Shown here: positions 35,613-43,904 of the stretch, piece after piece
Layout of the letters: the number at the start of each line of letters is the position of its first letter
Numbering within the stretch: position 1 is the stretch's first letter
Origin: Propionibacteriaceae bacterium UBA6122
GTDB lineage: Bacteria; Actinomycetota; Actinomycetes; Propionibacteriales; Propionibacteriaceae
Reading direction: 5' to 3'
Length of the DNA stretch: 64,000 nucleotides
Assembly (NCBI GenBank): GCA_002428365.1
Contig: DIVW01000033.1
Coordinates: forward strand, 6,041 to 70,040
Translations under genes and position numbers: made by a program
Notes under the pieces: model-generated
Seen by the model: only the letters and a program-made list of their open reading frames with translations
Told to the model about the DNA's origin: nothing
The model's database searches: none

Positions 35613-36827
35613 TTAGATCACCTGTCGGACAAGTGCCTCTGCCGAACCCACCATTAGCGCGGTCTCCCGCTCCCAATCCGGCTCCTGGCTACGGAAGGGT
35701 CCAGTGGCCAAGGAGATGATCACCGCCGCAGCCCGCAGCCGCAGTTCGGTCGGATCGACCCGCTCGTCGAATACCGGCACCCACTTGCGGATCAGCTGGT
35801 GCACCCTGGCCTCCTGGGCGACGTTCATCCGCTGAATGGTCGACAGGTGGGCAATCAGGCAGGCCAGATCGTCGGCTCGACGACCCGGGCCAAGAGTGTC
35901 GGTGTCGAGCAGCCCACAGATTCGACCATCGGCCACATGCACCTGGCCCTCGTGGAAATCGCCATGGGTCGGTTCGTTGCCCTGCGGAATCGAATACAGC
36001 CCACCGTCGATCTGCTCGATCAGCCATTCCAACCGCGGTTCCAGGGAAGGCACCGCCTGGGCCACCATCCGGGAGTAGTGCCCCAACGCGTCCGACCACG
36101 GCGGACGGCGCGGCAACTCGTTGACCCTGGCCGGCATCGAATCCAGCAGACTGATCAGCGCCTCGGCCGAGCACGGATCGGCGACATCGAAGACGGCCTT
36201 GGCCAGCGATTGCCCGGGCAACTCCCGCAGGATCAGCATGTGGTCATCGGTGGTGGCCAGGATCGGCGCCACCGGTACGCCAGCATTGGCCAGCACCAGA
36301 TGACGGGTGATCACGTCGTCGAACAGCCGCCCCCGCAGCACCTTCGCATAGGCCACCTCGGTGCCACAACTGACCTTCAGCACCGCCCGCCGCCGAGGCC
36401 GGTAGCCGATCATTTCCAGGCTGAGCTGATCTGGGGTGACCGGAACGGCGAACACCTTGTTGGCGTTGCAGACCTCCGCCATCGACTCGGCAAACGCGGC
36501 TCGGGCCAAGCCGGGCAGGTCCGGATCGTTGGGATAGATCCAGACCGCAACCTCACGCTGCCCGTCGGCAAAGATCTCAGCCGAGGTGTCGGTGTCAATC
36601 GGCCCGGACGCCCGCGCGCTGACCCCCAGCAGTTCCTCGCGACGCCCATAGGGCCAGTCGATGATGGCGGAGTAGGTGGCGGTGGTCGACTGGGCGGGGT
36701 TGGCATCGATGTGATCCAGCGTCCAGGTAACCAGCGTGCCGCCAGCATGCTGCACCGCAGCGGTCAGCAGCGCGCCCACATCAGGAGAGGTGAGCAGCGC
36801 CGAACCGTCGGGGTCGGATTTAGGCAC
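35613..36827 (-). CDS. Aminoglycoside phosphotransferase-like kinase
   Basis: Protein of 404 residues with a choline/aminoglycoside kinase fold: nucleotide-binding YAKVLRGRLFDD, catalytic THGDFHEGQVHV and metal-binding GLLDTDTLGPG. The N-terminal 130 residues precede the kinase core and have no known motif. Substrate unknown; maltokinases and housekeeping small-molecule kinases share this fold, so antibiotic resistance should not be assumed. GTG 36827 has AGGAG upstream. It follows the CNNM gene by 31 bases. Confidence 0.78.
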   Translation of the reverse strand: MPKSDPDGSALLTSPDVGALLTAAVQHAGGTLVTWTLDHIDANPAQSTTATYSAIIDWPYGRREELLGVSARASGPIDTDTSAEIFADGQREVAVWIYPNDPDLPGLARAAFAESMAEVCNANKVFAVPVTPDQLSLEMIGYRPRRRAVLKVSCGTEVAYAKVLRGRLFDDVITRHLVLANAGVPVAPILATTDDHMLILRELPGQSLAKAVFDVADPCSAEALISLLDSMPARVNELPRRPPWSDALGHYSRMVAQAVPSLEPRLEWLIEQIDGGLYSIPQGNEPTHGDFHEGQVHVADGRICGLLDTDTLGPGRRADDLACLIAHLSTIQRMNVAQEARVHQLIRKWVPVFDERVDPTELRLRAAAVIISLATGPFRSQEPDWERETALMVGSAEALVRQVI

Positions 36828-36858
36828 GTCTTACTCCTGTCGGGACTGTGGCAGCAGA

Positions 36859-38175
36859 TTACTGGGCTGGAGCATCAGATCCGAGTTTGGTAAGTCGTAG
36901 CCGAGCAGCCCGCCGTCCGTCCAACTCGGTAACCCGCAGTTCCAGATGGGCCGCGGGTTGTTGCTCGTCGGTCGATTCGAGGGTGACCGTACAGGTGTCA
37001 CCAAGAGTCGGCAACGAGCCAAGCTGGGCCATTACGAACCCGGCCAACGTGTCATAGGGCCCCTCGGGAAGCACATAGCCGTAGTCAGAGGCGAAATCTT
37101 CCAGGGTGACCAGGCCGTCGATGTCGGCCTGGTCACCGCCGGCGGGCTCTTCGTCGTCAAACTCATCGGTAATATCGCCGATGAGTTCCTCGACCAGATC
37201 TTCGATGGTGACGATGCCGGCAGTGCCGCCGTATTCATCGGAGACGATGGCCAGATGCTGACCGGACTGGCGCATCTGGGTGAGCGCGCGCAAGATCCGC
37301 ATCGACTGCGGCAGCGACAGCACCGGGCGAACCAGCTTGCTCACCAGCTCGGATCCGCCCTCAAGGTTGAGCGCGGCCAAGTCGCGAATGTGGACGAAGC
37401 CGAGCAAGTCATCTGCGTCCTCACCCACCACCGGATAGCGACTGTGGCTGCCCCCGCGCACCTGCCGGAACGCCTCAACAGCGGTGAGCTCGCCGTCGAG
37501 GAAGTCGACCTCGGTGCGCGGCACCATGGTCTCGCGCAGGCTAACCTCACCGGCGGCGAAGACCTCATCAACGATCCGGCGCTCTTCATCGCCCAGAGTC
37601 ATCGAGGAGCCCACCATCGCCCGCAGTTCAGCATCGGACACCTCTTCGCGGGAGGCATTCGGGTCACCGCCGAGCAGTCGCACCACCACGTTGGTCGATT
37701 TGCCCAGGAACCAGATGACCGGCGTAGCCAGCCAGGCGATGAAGCTCACCAGCGGCGCCAGGGCCAGGGCGAAAGTCTCGGCCCGCTGCATCGCCAGGCG
37801 CTTGGCAGCCAGCTCGCCAATGACGATCGAGAAATAGGAGATCACCGCGGTGACGGCAACCAGGCTCAGCCCGGTGGCCCAATCCGGCGGCACTCCCCAG
37901 CCGATCATCGCCGCGGCCAATGGCTCGGCCAGGGTCGCGCCGCCGTAGGCCGCGGACAGGAAACCGGCCAGCGTGACCCCGATCTGCACCGCGGAAAGGA
38001 ACCGGTTGGGTGAGGCGCTCAGTTCGGCGACCAGCTGGCCGCGGCGGCCCCGTCCGGACAGTTGCTTGACCTGGGAATCGCGCAATGAGACCAGCGCCAT
38101 CTCGGCCGCGGCGAAGACGCCGCCAATGATCACGAACAGCGCAATCAGTGCGGCATCGCGCACCGTCGGGTTCAT
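36859..38175 (-). CDS. CNNM/CorC-type hemolysin-family membrane protein
   Basis: 438-residue protein: N-terminal DUF21 membrane domain with about four helices (residues 1-190), a CBS pair (about 210-340; TMVPRTEVDFLDGE, IVSDEYGGTAGIVTIEDLVEELIGDI) and a C-terminal CorC_HlyC domain. Family members export or sense Mg2+. No haemolytic role is implied. A compact foldable element lies just upstream (38200-38268). Confidence 0.9.
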   Translation of the reverse strand: MNPTVRDAALIALFVIIGGVFAAAEMALVSLRDSQVKQLSGRGRRGQLVAELSASPNRFLSAVQIGVTLAGFLSAAYGGATLAEPLAAAMIGWGVPPDWATGLSLVAVTAVISYFSIVIGELAAKRLAMQRAETFALALAPLVSFIAWLATPVIWFLGKSTNVVVRLLGGDPNASREEVSDAELRAMVGSSMTLGDEERRIVDEVFAAGEVSLRETMVPRTEVDFLDGELTAVEAFRQVRGGSHSRYPVVGEDADDLLGFVHIRDLAALNLEGGSELVSKLVRPVLSLPQSMRILRALTQMRQSGQHLAIVSDEYGGTAGIVTIEDLVEELIGDITDEFDDEEPAGGDQADIDGLVTLEDFASDYGYVLPEGPYDTLAGFVMAQLGSLPTLGDTCTVTLESTDEQQPAAHLELRVTELDGRRAARLRLTKLGSDAPAQ

Positions 38176-38199
38176 CTGTGGTCAGTCCGTTCCGTCAAC

Positions 38200-38268
38200 G
38201 CCCCACAGGCAAACGCCGAACTGGTGCTCGGCAGCGGGGCAAGTAGGTCTCGAATCCTACCGTCGGCG
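38200..38268. other. Compact foldable element between divergent genes
   Basis: GCCCC (38200-38204) pairs with GGGGC (38236-38240) around GCCGA/TCGGC (38215-38219 and 38228-38232); a second hairpin GTAGG/CCTAC (38243-38260) has a T-loop-like TCTCGAAT. TCGGC at 38263-38267 could compete for GCCGA. It may be a leader RNA of the CNNM gene, a tRNA fragment or chance; no known riboswitch matched. Confidence 0.3.
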
Positions 38269-38308
38269 CGGCGAACCGAGGCCCAGCCGGCTGGCTAACA
38301 TGTACGCC

Positions 38309-39571
38309 ATGCGAACTCCCGTCGACGGCTCGTCCTACTCGTTCGCATCGGCCAATCTGGCCAAGCTGGCCTCAGTGCCGCACTACTTGTGGGGGGCCTT
38401 TCGATCCTCCGGAGTACGCCGCGACCCGATGTTGTGGTTAATCGGCAGCGATTTCGGCCTCAGCGACGGCGGCTGGGCCTTCTACCAAGCGGCCTCCCGG
38501 CTCGATCCCGCACCTCGCCTGGTTTGGCAGGTCAAGGGCGAAAGGCAGCGGGCCCAGGCGATCGCGGCCGGAGTGGCCTGGGTGGATCGGGAATCCAATG
38601 AGGGCTTCGAGCTCGCCCTGCGCGCTGGCGTGATCGCGGTGACTCACGGCTTGGGGGACGTGAATCGCTACGCGCAGCGCGGGGCGCTCATCGTCCAGTT
38701 ATGGCACGGCTCGCCGCTGAAGAAGCTGAACCTGGACTCCCCCAGCGTGCTGAACCTTGGGGCGGCCGGACGCATTCCGGGCATGTCGGCGTTGATGCGG
38801 GCGATGTACAAGGCCGGCACCAAGTCGATCTCGGTGTTCCCGGTGGCTTGTCCGGAGTTCGTCACCAGCATGTGCACCGCTTTCGCCCTCAGCCCCAAAC
38901 AGGTGCTGTCCATCGGGGAGCCCCGCGGTGATCAACTCTTCACCGGCACCCCCGCTGAGCTGCGCGCTCGGTCACGGGCGTTGTGGGAGCAGACCATTGC
39001 TGATCTGGGTGATCGGCGGCTGATTCTGCAGGCCCCAACCTGGCGCGATGGCGAGGTGGATCCGACCATACCGAGCGAGGCCGATTGGGCCCGCCTGGAA
39101 GCGTTCTGCGAGCGCACCGATTCGTTGTTGGTGATCCGTCCGCATCCCAAGAGCGTCGGCGACTACCACTACTCCTCGGCTCGGGTGCTCGTGATCGACG
39201 GTAGCCGCCAGCCCGAGATCATGCCGCTGCTGTGGGGGGTGGATGTGCTGGTCACCGACTACAGCTCGATTCTGTTCGACTACTCGGTGACCGAACGCCC
39301 GATCCTCTATTTGGCCCCCGACTTGGAGCACTACGAGGCGACCCGCGGGCTCTACATCGACTACACCGACATCTGTGGCCCCGACGGCCCCCTGCGTACC
39401 TGGGACGAAGTGATCGCCCGGATGGACAGCTGGACCGATCCCGCCGCCCAAGCCGTCGACAAGGCGCTGACGCGAACGACCTTCGACCGCTTCATCACCC
39501 ATCGCGATGGCCTCAATTCCGAGCGCACCGTCGCTCGCGTCCTGGAGCTCCTCGCTCCTGAACTGCGCTAA
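38309..39571 (+). CDS. CDP-glycerol glycerophosphotransferase-like (TagF/TagB type) wall polymer transferase
   Basis: Protein of about 420 residues with the Glyphos_transf motifs QLWHGSPLKKL and DVLVTDYSSILFDYSV. It would transfer polyol-phosphate to a growing teichoic-acid-like chain at the cytoplasmic membrane face. No ribosome site precedes ATG 38300 or 38309; TAACAT (38296-38301) makes a leaderless start at 38309 likely. The final codons and stop lie in a palindromic repeat shared with the convergent gene. Confidence 0.85.
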   Translation: MRTPVDGSSYSFASANLAKLASVPHYLWGAFRSSGVRRDPMLWLIGSDFGLSDGGWAFYQAASRLDPAPRLVWQVKGERQRAQAIAAGVAWVDRESNEGFELALRAGVIAVTHGLGDVNRYAQRGALIVQLWHGSPLKKLNLDSPSVLNLGAAGRIPGMSALMRAMYKAGTKSISVFPVACPEFVTSMCTAFALSPKQVLSIGEPRGDQLFTGTPAELRARSRALWEQTIADLGDRRLILQAPTWRDGEVDPTIPSEADWARLEAFCERTDSLLVIRPHPKSVGDYHYSSARVLVIDGSRQPEIMPLLWGVDVLVTDYSSILFDYSVTERPILYLAPDLEHYEATRGLYIDYTDICGPDGPLRTWDEVIARMDSWTDPAAQAVDKALTRTTFDRFITHRDGLNSERTVARVLELLAPELR

Positions 39572-39630
39572 TTGGGGACGGTTCCAATATGAGCAGTCCC
39601 CAACTGCGCTAATTGGAACCGTCCCCATTA
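39561..39630. repeat. Palindromic repeat element spanning two convergent stop codons
   Basis: AACTGCGCTAATTGG occurs as a direct repeat (39561-39575 and 39602-39616). Inverted arms ATTGGGGACGGTTCCAAT (39571-39588) and ATTGGAACCGTCCCCA (39612-39627) can form a 16-bp hairpin. It resembles REP units of the GGGGACGGTTCC type that are moved by Y1 (RAYT) transposases. It supplies the stop codons of both flanking genes and may terminate both transcripts. Confidence 0.7.
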
Positions 39631-40866
39631 AGAGCGGTGGACGGCGAGGCCGTCGGCGACTACTTGGCGTAGGGGGGCCAGCACTTGGGCCCAGGAATGG
39701 TGGCGCTCGACGTAGCCGCGGGCGGCTTGGGCCATCAACTCAGCGGCGCCGCGATCATCCAGCAATCGAATCACCGCGGCGGCGAAAGCGGCCGGAGCTT
39801 CGGCCACCAGCAACTCCTGGCCGTCTACCGCACCAAAGCCTTCCAGCGCCAGGGGCGTGCTGATGCACGGCAGGCCGAGAGCGAAATACTCCAACACTTT
39901 GTTCTGCACGCCGGCACCGATTCGCAACGGCGCCACCCCGATGCCCGCGCCAGCGACCGCGGCGGCGACATCGTCCACTTCGCCGACGACATCCACACCG
40001 TCGTAGGCGGCCAAAGTGGCCGCCCCAGCCTCATCGATTCGGCCCACCACCCGAAAGCGCACCTGCGGACGCTGCGCCCGCACCAGCGGCAGGATGTCGG
40101 CGGCGAAATGCAGAGCCGCGTCAAAGTTCTGCAGGCTCTTCAGGTTGCCGATGAACGCCGCGTCAGTGCCACCAGCGGCAAACTGGTAGGCCAACGCGTC
40201 CAGGTCGGCACCATTGCCGCACACCAGCACCTTCTCGCGCCGCGGGTCATCTGCGGCAAAGAGGTGCTCCAGGTCGATCCCTGAGACCAGAAACGAGCGA
40301 TCAAATTTGGTCACGATCTGTTGCTCGTACGGCTTGAGTCGGCCGGTTTCCAGCCGGTAGGCGATCGTGCGGGGGTCAAGCCAATGCCGAGCCGAGGCCG
40401 ACTTGGCCCGCTCGTAGTTCAGCGATATCGCGTCGGTGAGTTCGAGGAATTTCACCCCCGGCAGATCAGCGATCCCAGCCCCGGTCCGAATCAGATGCGC
40501 CAGCACTCCGTCGTGCTCGGCGGCCAGTTCGCGGGCCCGAGCGATGAACGGCGTTGAGCGGTAATAGGCCACCTGTAACGGTGTCCGTCCCGGAATGGCC
40601 AGCAGCGAGTTCAGCCAAGAGCGCCACTTCGGCAGGTAGAACCGCTCAACCGTTGAGAACACGCCATCAGGCGGCACTTCGGCGGTGAGTTCGCTTGGAT
40701 CATCACACAGACTGAGCAGGGTCAGCTGGTGGTCTTTGGCCAGTTCGACGCACAGCCGGTAGAGCCGCAACCGATCCCCGCCCACCACCGGGTAGGGGAA
40801 ACGCGAGGTGAGAACGAGCAGCCGACTCCCGCGCGTTGGGGAGATCGCCGGCTCGGTGTCGTTCAT
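39628..40866 (-). CDS. Glycosyltransferase family 4 protein
   Basis: GT-B enzyme of 412 residues. N-terminal acceptor half begins LLVLTSRFPYPVVGGDRLRLY; C-terminal donor half has GNGADLDALAYQF, FIGNLKSLQNFDAALHF and the nucleotide-sugar motif GAGVQNKVLEYFALGLPCI. The start MNDTEP at 40866 is preferred; the frame is open further upstream but without family sequence. Likely surface-glycan synthesis beside the TagF-like gene. Confidence 0.83.
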   Translation of the reverse strand: MNDTEPAISPTRGSRLLVLTSRFPYPVVGGDRLRLYRLCVELAKDHQLTLLSLCDDPSELTAEVPPDGVFSTVERFYLPKWRSWLNSLLAIPGRTPLQVAYYRSTPFIARARELAAEHDGVLAHLIRTGAGIADLPGVKFLELTDAISLNYERAKSASARHWLDPRTIAYRLETGRLKPYEQQIVTKFDRSFLVSGIDLEHLFAADDPRREKVLVCGNGADLDALAYQFAAGGTDAAFIGNLKSLQNFDAALHFAADILPLVRAQRPQVRFRVVGRIDEAGAATLAAYDGVDVVGEVDDVAAAVAGAGIGVAPLRIGAGVQNKVLEYFALGLPCISTPLALEGFGAVDGQELLVAEAPAAFAAAVIRLLDDRGAAELMAQAARGYVERHHSWAQVLAPLRQVVADGLAVHRS

Positions 40867-40953
40867 CGCACCACAGTCTCGTCCATGACGACGCCGGGCC
40901 GCCACTCCGGCCAACGAGGGGGGACGGTGCCGCGCAGCGCTAACGTATGGGGC

Positions 40954-41805
40954 GTGATCGATTCCACTCACTGGTTGCTGACCCTGTCGTGCGCGGACCG
41001 TCCCGGGATCGTCCATCAGGTCGCCGGCGTGATCGCCACTGCCAACGGCAACATCACCGAGTTGCAGCAGTTCAGCTCCACCGAATCGGGTCGCTTCTTC
41101 ATGCGGGTGCAGGTGCAGTCCGGTTTCGACCGCTCCGAGTTCGAACGCAACTTCGCCGCCGTCGCTGCCGAACTGGACGCCATCTGGGTGCTCGACTACG
41201 TGGGACGCCGCCGCCGCACCCTGGTTCTGGCCTCCAAGGAGGGGCACTGCCTAAACGATCTGCTGTTCCGGCAGCGGTCGGGCTACCTGCCGATTTCGAT
41301 GCCGCTGATCATCGCCAACCACCCTGATCTGGCCGATCTGGCCAGCTTCTACGGCGTGCCGTTCGAAGTACACACCGTCGCTGCCGACACTAAGGCGGCC
41401 GTCGAGCGCCGCATCCTGGACGTTGTCGCCGAGTACGACATCGAGTTGGTGGTGCTGGCCCGCTACATGCAGATCCTCTCCCCCGAACTGTGCGCGGAGC
41501 TGGCTGGGCGAGCAATCAACATCCATCACTCCTTCCTGCCCGGATTCAAAGGTGCCAACCCGTACCGCCAGGCCCACTCTCGCGGGGTGAAGCTGATCGG
41601 GGCCACCGCTCATTTCGTCACCTCCGACCTGGACGAAGGCCCGATCATCGAGCAGAACGTGCGCCGGGTCGATCACTCCATGGACGTGCCGGAGCTGATC
41701 GGGGTTGGCCAGGAGCAGGAGAGCCGCACCCTCACCGCGGCGGTCAAGCTGTTCGCCGAACACCGGGTGCTGCTCGATGGCTCCCGGACGGTGATCTTCA
41801 GCTAG
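40954..41805 (+). CDS. purU: Formyltetrahydrofolate deformylase
   Basis: Enzyme of 283 residues that hydrolyses 10-formyl-THF to formate and THF. An N-terminal ACT domain (LTLSCADRPGIVHQVAGVIA) precedes a formyltransferase fold with INIHHSFLPGFKGANPYRQA and GATAHFVTSDLDEGPII. GTG 40954 follows TAACGT (40941-40946) by seven bases, so it is probably leaderless. Complements FolD/PurN/PurH one-carbon genes at 50061-53051. Confidence 0.93.
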   Translation: MIDSTHWLLTLSCADRPGIVHQVAGVIATANGNITELQQFSSTESGRFFMRVQVQSGFDRSEFERNFAAVAAELDAIWVLDYVGRRRRTLVLASKEGHCLNDLLFRQRSGYLPISMPLIIANHPDLADLASFYGVPFEVHTVAADTKAAVERRILDVVAEYDIELVVLARYMQILSPELCAELAGRAINIHHSFLPGFKGANPYRQAHSRGVKLIGATAHFVTSDLDEGPIIEQNVRRVDHSMDVPELIGVGQEQESRTLTAAVKLFAEHRVLLDGSRTVIFS

Positions 41806-42436
41806 CAGCTTCCTGCTCGGCGTCCAGCGCCGAAGGCTCATTGCTGTAGTGCATGAACCCGTCGGTCCTAGCCAGCGCCCAGCCGGTAGCTGGGGATCCC
41901 TCGGCGATGATCAGACCGGTGTTGGCCAGATGCCCGTTCCCGATGGTCTCGGCGAAGCCCGGCACTCGGGCTGAGGCCCACACTCGCAACGCCGCACCGT
42001 GGCTGACTGCCACTGCGGTGCGATGGCCGGCGGCAGCGATCCGCTCGATCGCGGCGTCGTAGCGGGCAAAGAACTCGGCGGCGTTTTCGCCTCCCTGGAT
42101 GCGAGCGGCCAAGTCGCCGGCATGCCACTTCATCAAGGTGGTGATGTAGTTGGTCGCTTCTGCGGTCATCTCGAAGTCACCGGCCCCGATCTCCCGCAAC
42201 TCCGCCAGCACCCGCACTTCCACCTGATGGGTACGGGCCAATGCCGCCGCTGTCTGCTGGGTGCGCACCAGGGTGGAGGCGTAGATCGCCTCGATCGCCT
42301 CCCCGTCCAGCCGCTCGACGAGGGCGCGGGCCTGCGCGTGTCCGGCCTCGGTGAGGTCGGCGCCAGGCGCGGCGGTGTCCAGCAACAGCCCCACATTGGA
42401 GCTGGTTTGACCGTGACGGACCAGGATCAGACGCAT
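41798..42436 (-). CDS. Histidine phosphatase family protein
   Basis: Phosphoglycerate-mutase-like phosphatase of 212 residues with catalytic RLILVRHGQTSSN and the second His in AVAVSHGAALRVW. ATG 42436 lies seven bases after TATGCT (42444-42449 on this strand), indicating leaderless expression. Overlaps the convergent purU by eight bases. Substrate unknown. Confidence 0.83.
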   Translation of the reverse strand: MRLILVRHGQTSSNVGLLLDTAAPGADLTEAGHAQARALVERLDGEAIEAIYASTLVRTQQTAAALARTHQVEVRVLAELREIGAGDFEMTAEATNYITTLMKWHAGDLAARIQGGENAAEFFARYDAAIERIAAAGHRTAVAVSHGAALRVWASARVPGFAETIGNGHLANTGLIIAEGSPATGWALARTDGFMHYSNEPSALDAEQEAAS

Positions 42437-42731
42437 AACAAAGAGCATAAGACGATCGGCGGGGTGCTCGGCCGCACTACGTGGCGAGCCGAGGGCACGG
42501 GCCCGGAAATGCCGGGTGCCCCCGGACCAGCCGGAGCTGTAGGTAATACCACTTAGTGGCGCCCTGCGGGTGGGTTCGCCCGGGCTAGTCACCGCTCGGA
42601 TCCGGCGGATCACCACTGGGTGGACGCCGGGCGTCCGCGCTTAGAGCATTGTTCTTACCCGTGAGCGGGGAGGGGGCCGAACTGCTAGCGTCGGAAACGG
42701 ATGCATCCGACTCGTTGAGGAGAGAACAGAC
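42437..42731. other. Gene-free region between the phosphatase and mdh
   Basis: No coding signal. Adjacent palindromes GGTAATACC (42542-42550) and CCACTTAGTGG (42549-42559) lie mid-region. CGGATGCATCCG (42698-42709) is a perfect 12-base palindrome 22 bases before the mdh start, downstream of a possible -10 TAGCGT. These are candidate operators only. Confidence 0.35.
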
Positions 42732-43721
42732 GTGAGCAAGACCCCTGTGAAGGTAGCGGTCACCGGCGCGGCCGGACAGATCTGCTACAGCTTGCTTTTC
42801 CGGATCGCCAGTGGCGCGCTGCTCGGCCCCGACCAGCCAGTTGAACTGCGGCTGCTGGAGATCACCCCGGCTCTGAAGGCGCTTCAAGGCGTTGTCATGG
42901 AGCTGGACGATTGCGCCTTCCCGCTGTTGAGCAAGGTTGAGATCGGCGACGACGCCAACAAGGTGTTCGACGGAGTGAACCTGGCCATGCTGGTCGGCGC
43001 CCGCCCCCGCACCGCCGGCATGGAGCGCGGCGACCTGCTGAGCGCCAATGGCGCCATCTTCACCGCCCAGGGCAAGGCCCTCAACGCGGTGGCTGCTGAT
43101 GACATCAAGGTGCTGGTGACCGGCAACCCGGCCAACACCAACGCCCTGATCGCGATGAGCAACGCCCCCGACATCCCCAAGGAGCGCTTCGCTGCCCTGA
43201 CCCGCCTCGACCACAACCGGGCGATCACCCAGGTAGCGCAGAAGGCTGGCGTCGCGGTCACCTCGGTCAGCCACATGACCATCTGGGGCAACCATTCAGC
43301 AACCCAGTACCCCGACGTGTTCCACGCTCAGATCGATGGCAAGAACGCCGCCGAGGTCATCAACGATCAGGATTGGGTGGCCAACACCTTCATCCCGACC
43401 GTCGCCAAGCGAGGCGCGGCCATCATCGAGGCTCGCGGTTCGTCCTCGGCCGCCTCGGCCGCGAATGCCACGGTCGAGTGCATGCACGACTGGGCACTGG
43501 GTACTCCGGCTGGCCAGTGGACGTCGATGGCGATCCCCTCCGACGGCTCCTACGGGGTGCCCGAGGGCATCATCTCCTCCTTCCCGGTAACCATCAGCGA
43601 TGGCGTCGTATCGGTGGTCCAGGGCTTGGAGATCGACGCCTTCTCCCAGTCGAAGATCGACGTCTCGATTGCCGAACTCGTCGAAGAGCGGGCTGCGGTC
43701 ACCGAACTCGGCCTGATCTGA
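42732..43721 (+). CDS. mdh: Malate dehydrogenase
   Basis: NAD-dependent TCA enzyme of 329 residues. Rossmann motif VAVTGAAGQICYSLLFRIASG; substrate Arg in GARPRTAGMERGDLL; NPANTNALIA; LTRLDHNRA; catalytic His region MTIWGNHSATQYPD. The first residues and length fit the cytosolic-type group common in actinobacteria. GTG 42732 follows GAGGAGA by about eight bases. A strong terminator follows. Confidence 0.96.
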   Translation: MSKTPVKVAVTGAAGQICYSLLFRIASGALLGPDQPVELRLLEITPALKALQGVVMELDDCAFPLLSKVEIGDDANKVFDGVNLAMLVGARPRTAGMERGDLLSANGAIFTAQGKALNAVAADDIKVLVTGNPANTNALIAMSNAPDIPKERFAALTRLDHNRAITQVAQKAGVAVTSVSHMTIWGNHSATQYPDVFHAQIDGKNAAEVINDQDWVANTFIPTVAKRGAAIIEARGSSSAASAANATVECMHDWALGTPAGQWTSMAIPSDGSYGVPEGIISSFPVTISDGVVSVVQGLEIDAFSQSKIDVSIAELVEERAAVTELGLI

Positions 43722-43733
43722 TCAGTCTCTAAC

Positions 43734-43769
43734 CAGCAGGGCCCCGAGGTTCGCCTCGGGGCCCTGCTG
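43734..43769 (+). terminator. Intrinsic terminator of mdh
   Basis: A 16-bp perfect stem (43734-43749 with 43754-43769) with a TTCG loop lies 13 bases after the mdh stop. The GC-rich stem is complete, but the U-tract is weak. Confidence 0.8.
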
Positions 43770-43841
43770 CATGTTGGGCAGTTCCGCGGTCCACTTGTGG
43801 TGCCCTGCGGTGGGCCGCGGAGCTCGCGGGTTGGGTCAACT

Positions 43842-43853
43842 TACGGTTCCGTA
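43842..43853. promoter_or_regulatory. Palindrome TACGGTTCCGTA, candidate operator of the acyl-CoA synthetase gene
   Basis: Perfect 12-base palindrome 51 bases before ATG 43905, followed by a third half site CCGTA (43855-43859) and a -10-like TAGGAT. It fits a TetR-type fatty-acid regulator site, but no regulator gene is near. Confidence 0.35.
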
Positions 43854-43904
43854 GCCGTATCGGTAGGATCCTGGAGTCCCTACTCCCCCACGAGAGTTGA
43901 AGCC

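Noticed and set aside
35613..36827. Antibiotic resistance phosphotransferase
   Set aside because: The kinase fold is shared by many housekeeping enzymes; length, N-terminal extension and context give no sign of resistance or mobility.
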